This document shows, piece by piece, positions 5,305-5,458 of a stretch of DNA of 5,458 bases. The notes beneath the pieces are model-generated. The model was not told the DNA's origin, ran no database searches, and was given only the letters and a program-made list of their open reading frames with translations. Positions within the stretch are counted from its first letter, which is position 1. Each line of letters begins with the position of its first letter. A program made the position numbers and the translations under genes. The DNA lies in assembly GCA_038331135.1 (NCBI GenBank), contig JBBQOS010000052.1, positions 1 to 5,458 of the forward strand, read 5' to 3'. The stretch is from UBA9337 sp038331135. Lineage in GTDB: Bacteria; Patescibacteriota; Minisyncoccia; Moranbacterales; UBA9337.

Positions 5305-5312
5305 ATAAACTA

Positions 5313-5458
5313 ATGAGAACCGCAAAAGAAGAAAGAAAAATACCACTTTTTACAAAATACAGTAAAGCCCTTATTAGCATTTTGGGTGTAACTGTTTTCT
5401 TTATTGTATTAGCCTTTATTGTATTAGATGTATATTTTACAGCTATGCACAAAGAGGC
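5313..5458 (+). CDS. N-terminal part of a single-span membrane protein of unknown function
   Basis: Only 48 codons lie inside the window. The reading starts MRTAKEERKIPLFTKYSK, a basic and probably cytoplasmic tail, then ALISILGVTVFFIVLAFIVLDVYF forms one membrane span (about residues 19-42), followed by TAMHKEA at the right edge. The start is set by the Shine-Dalgarno 8 nt upstream and a well-formed promoter at 5156-5184. A signal anchor is more likely than a cleaved signal peptide, since no AxA-like site is seen before the edge. The span contains a five-residue repeat, FIVLA/FIVLD, from a 15-bp tandem duplication. I do not recognise the family; the visible part is too short to assign a function. 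Confidence 0.7.
   Translation, partial: MRTAKEERKIPLFTKYSKALISILGVTVFFIVLAFIVLDVYFTAMHKE

Noticed and set aside
5213..5452. Minus-strand open frame of 79 codons with hydrophobic stretches
   Set aside because: It is antisense to the start of the plus-strand gene, which has a promoter, Shine-Dalgarno and membrane-protein layout; this frame runs through the inverted repeat and has no recognisable motif.

Overview
The window is AT-rich and carries compact single-copy bacterial genes separated by short gaps full of palindromes. The mix of genes (a GT39-like membrane glycosyltransferase, a HIT protein, an FtsQ/DivIB-like protein with weak overall conservation, a short zinc-less DNA polymerase III delta' and a GT4 glycosyltransferase) and the near absence of Shine-Dalgarno sequences suggest a Candidatus Patescibacteria (CPR, Parcubacteria-like) genome. 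That placement is inference from gene style; no rRNA or other taxonomic marker is present.

Layout. Positions 2-991 (+) hold the C-terminal part of a polytopic GT39/PMT-like glycosyltransferase, cut by the left edge. Positions 998-1240 hold the remains of a REP-associated tyrosine transposase (RAYT) module: a GTAG-headed REP hairpin, about 65 codons of RAYT N-terminus, then half a REP. Four genes follow on the minus strand: HIT protein (1250-1741), ftsQ-like gene (1861-2790), holB-like delta' (2837-3748) and a GT4 glycosyltransferase (4028-5170). At 5313 (+) a new gene starts, with a good promoter and ribosome binding site; it encodes a single-span membrane protein cut by the right edge.

helB-like replication and division functions sit together: delta' and the FtsQ-like gene are 46 nt apart and may be cotranscribed. 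The HIT gene lies beyond a block of tandem REP hairpins. The two glycosyltransferases at the ends both point to envelope glycan assembly, but nothing in the sequence ties them to one pathway.

The strongest non-coding signal is that every intergenic gap contains palindromic DNA, from at least four unrelated sequence families. One family (core GTAGAGACG) occurs at three places, has the GTAG foot known for REPs processed by RAYT transposases, and flanks the RAYT relic. Its copy downstream of ftsQ supplies that gene's last codons and stop. The divergent gap at 5171-5312 has a clear sigma70-type promoter facing right, an extended -10 facing left, and an 18-bp inverted repeat bracketing the leftward -10. 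I see no wholly new multi-gene system; the REP/RAYT relic and this divergent control region are the parts most worth following.
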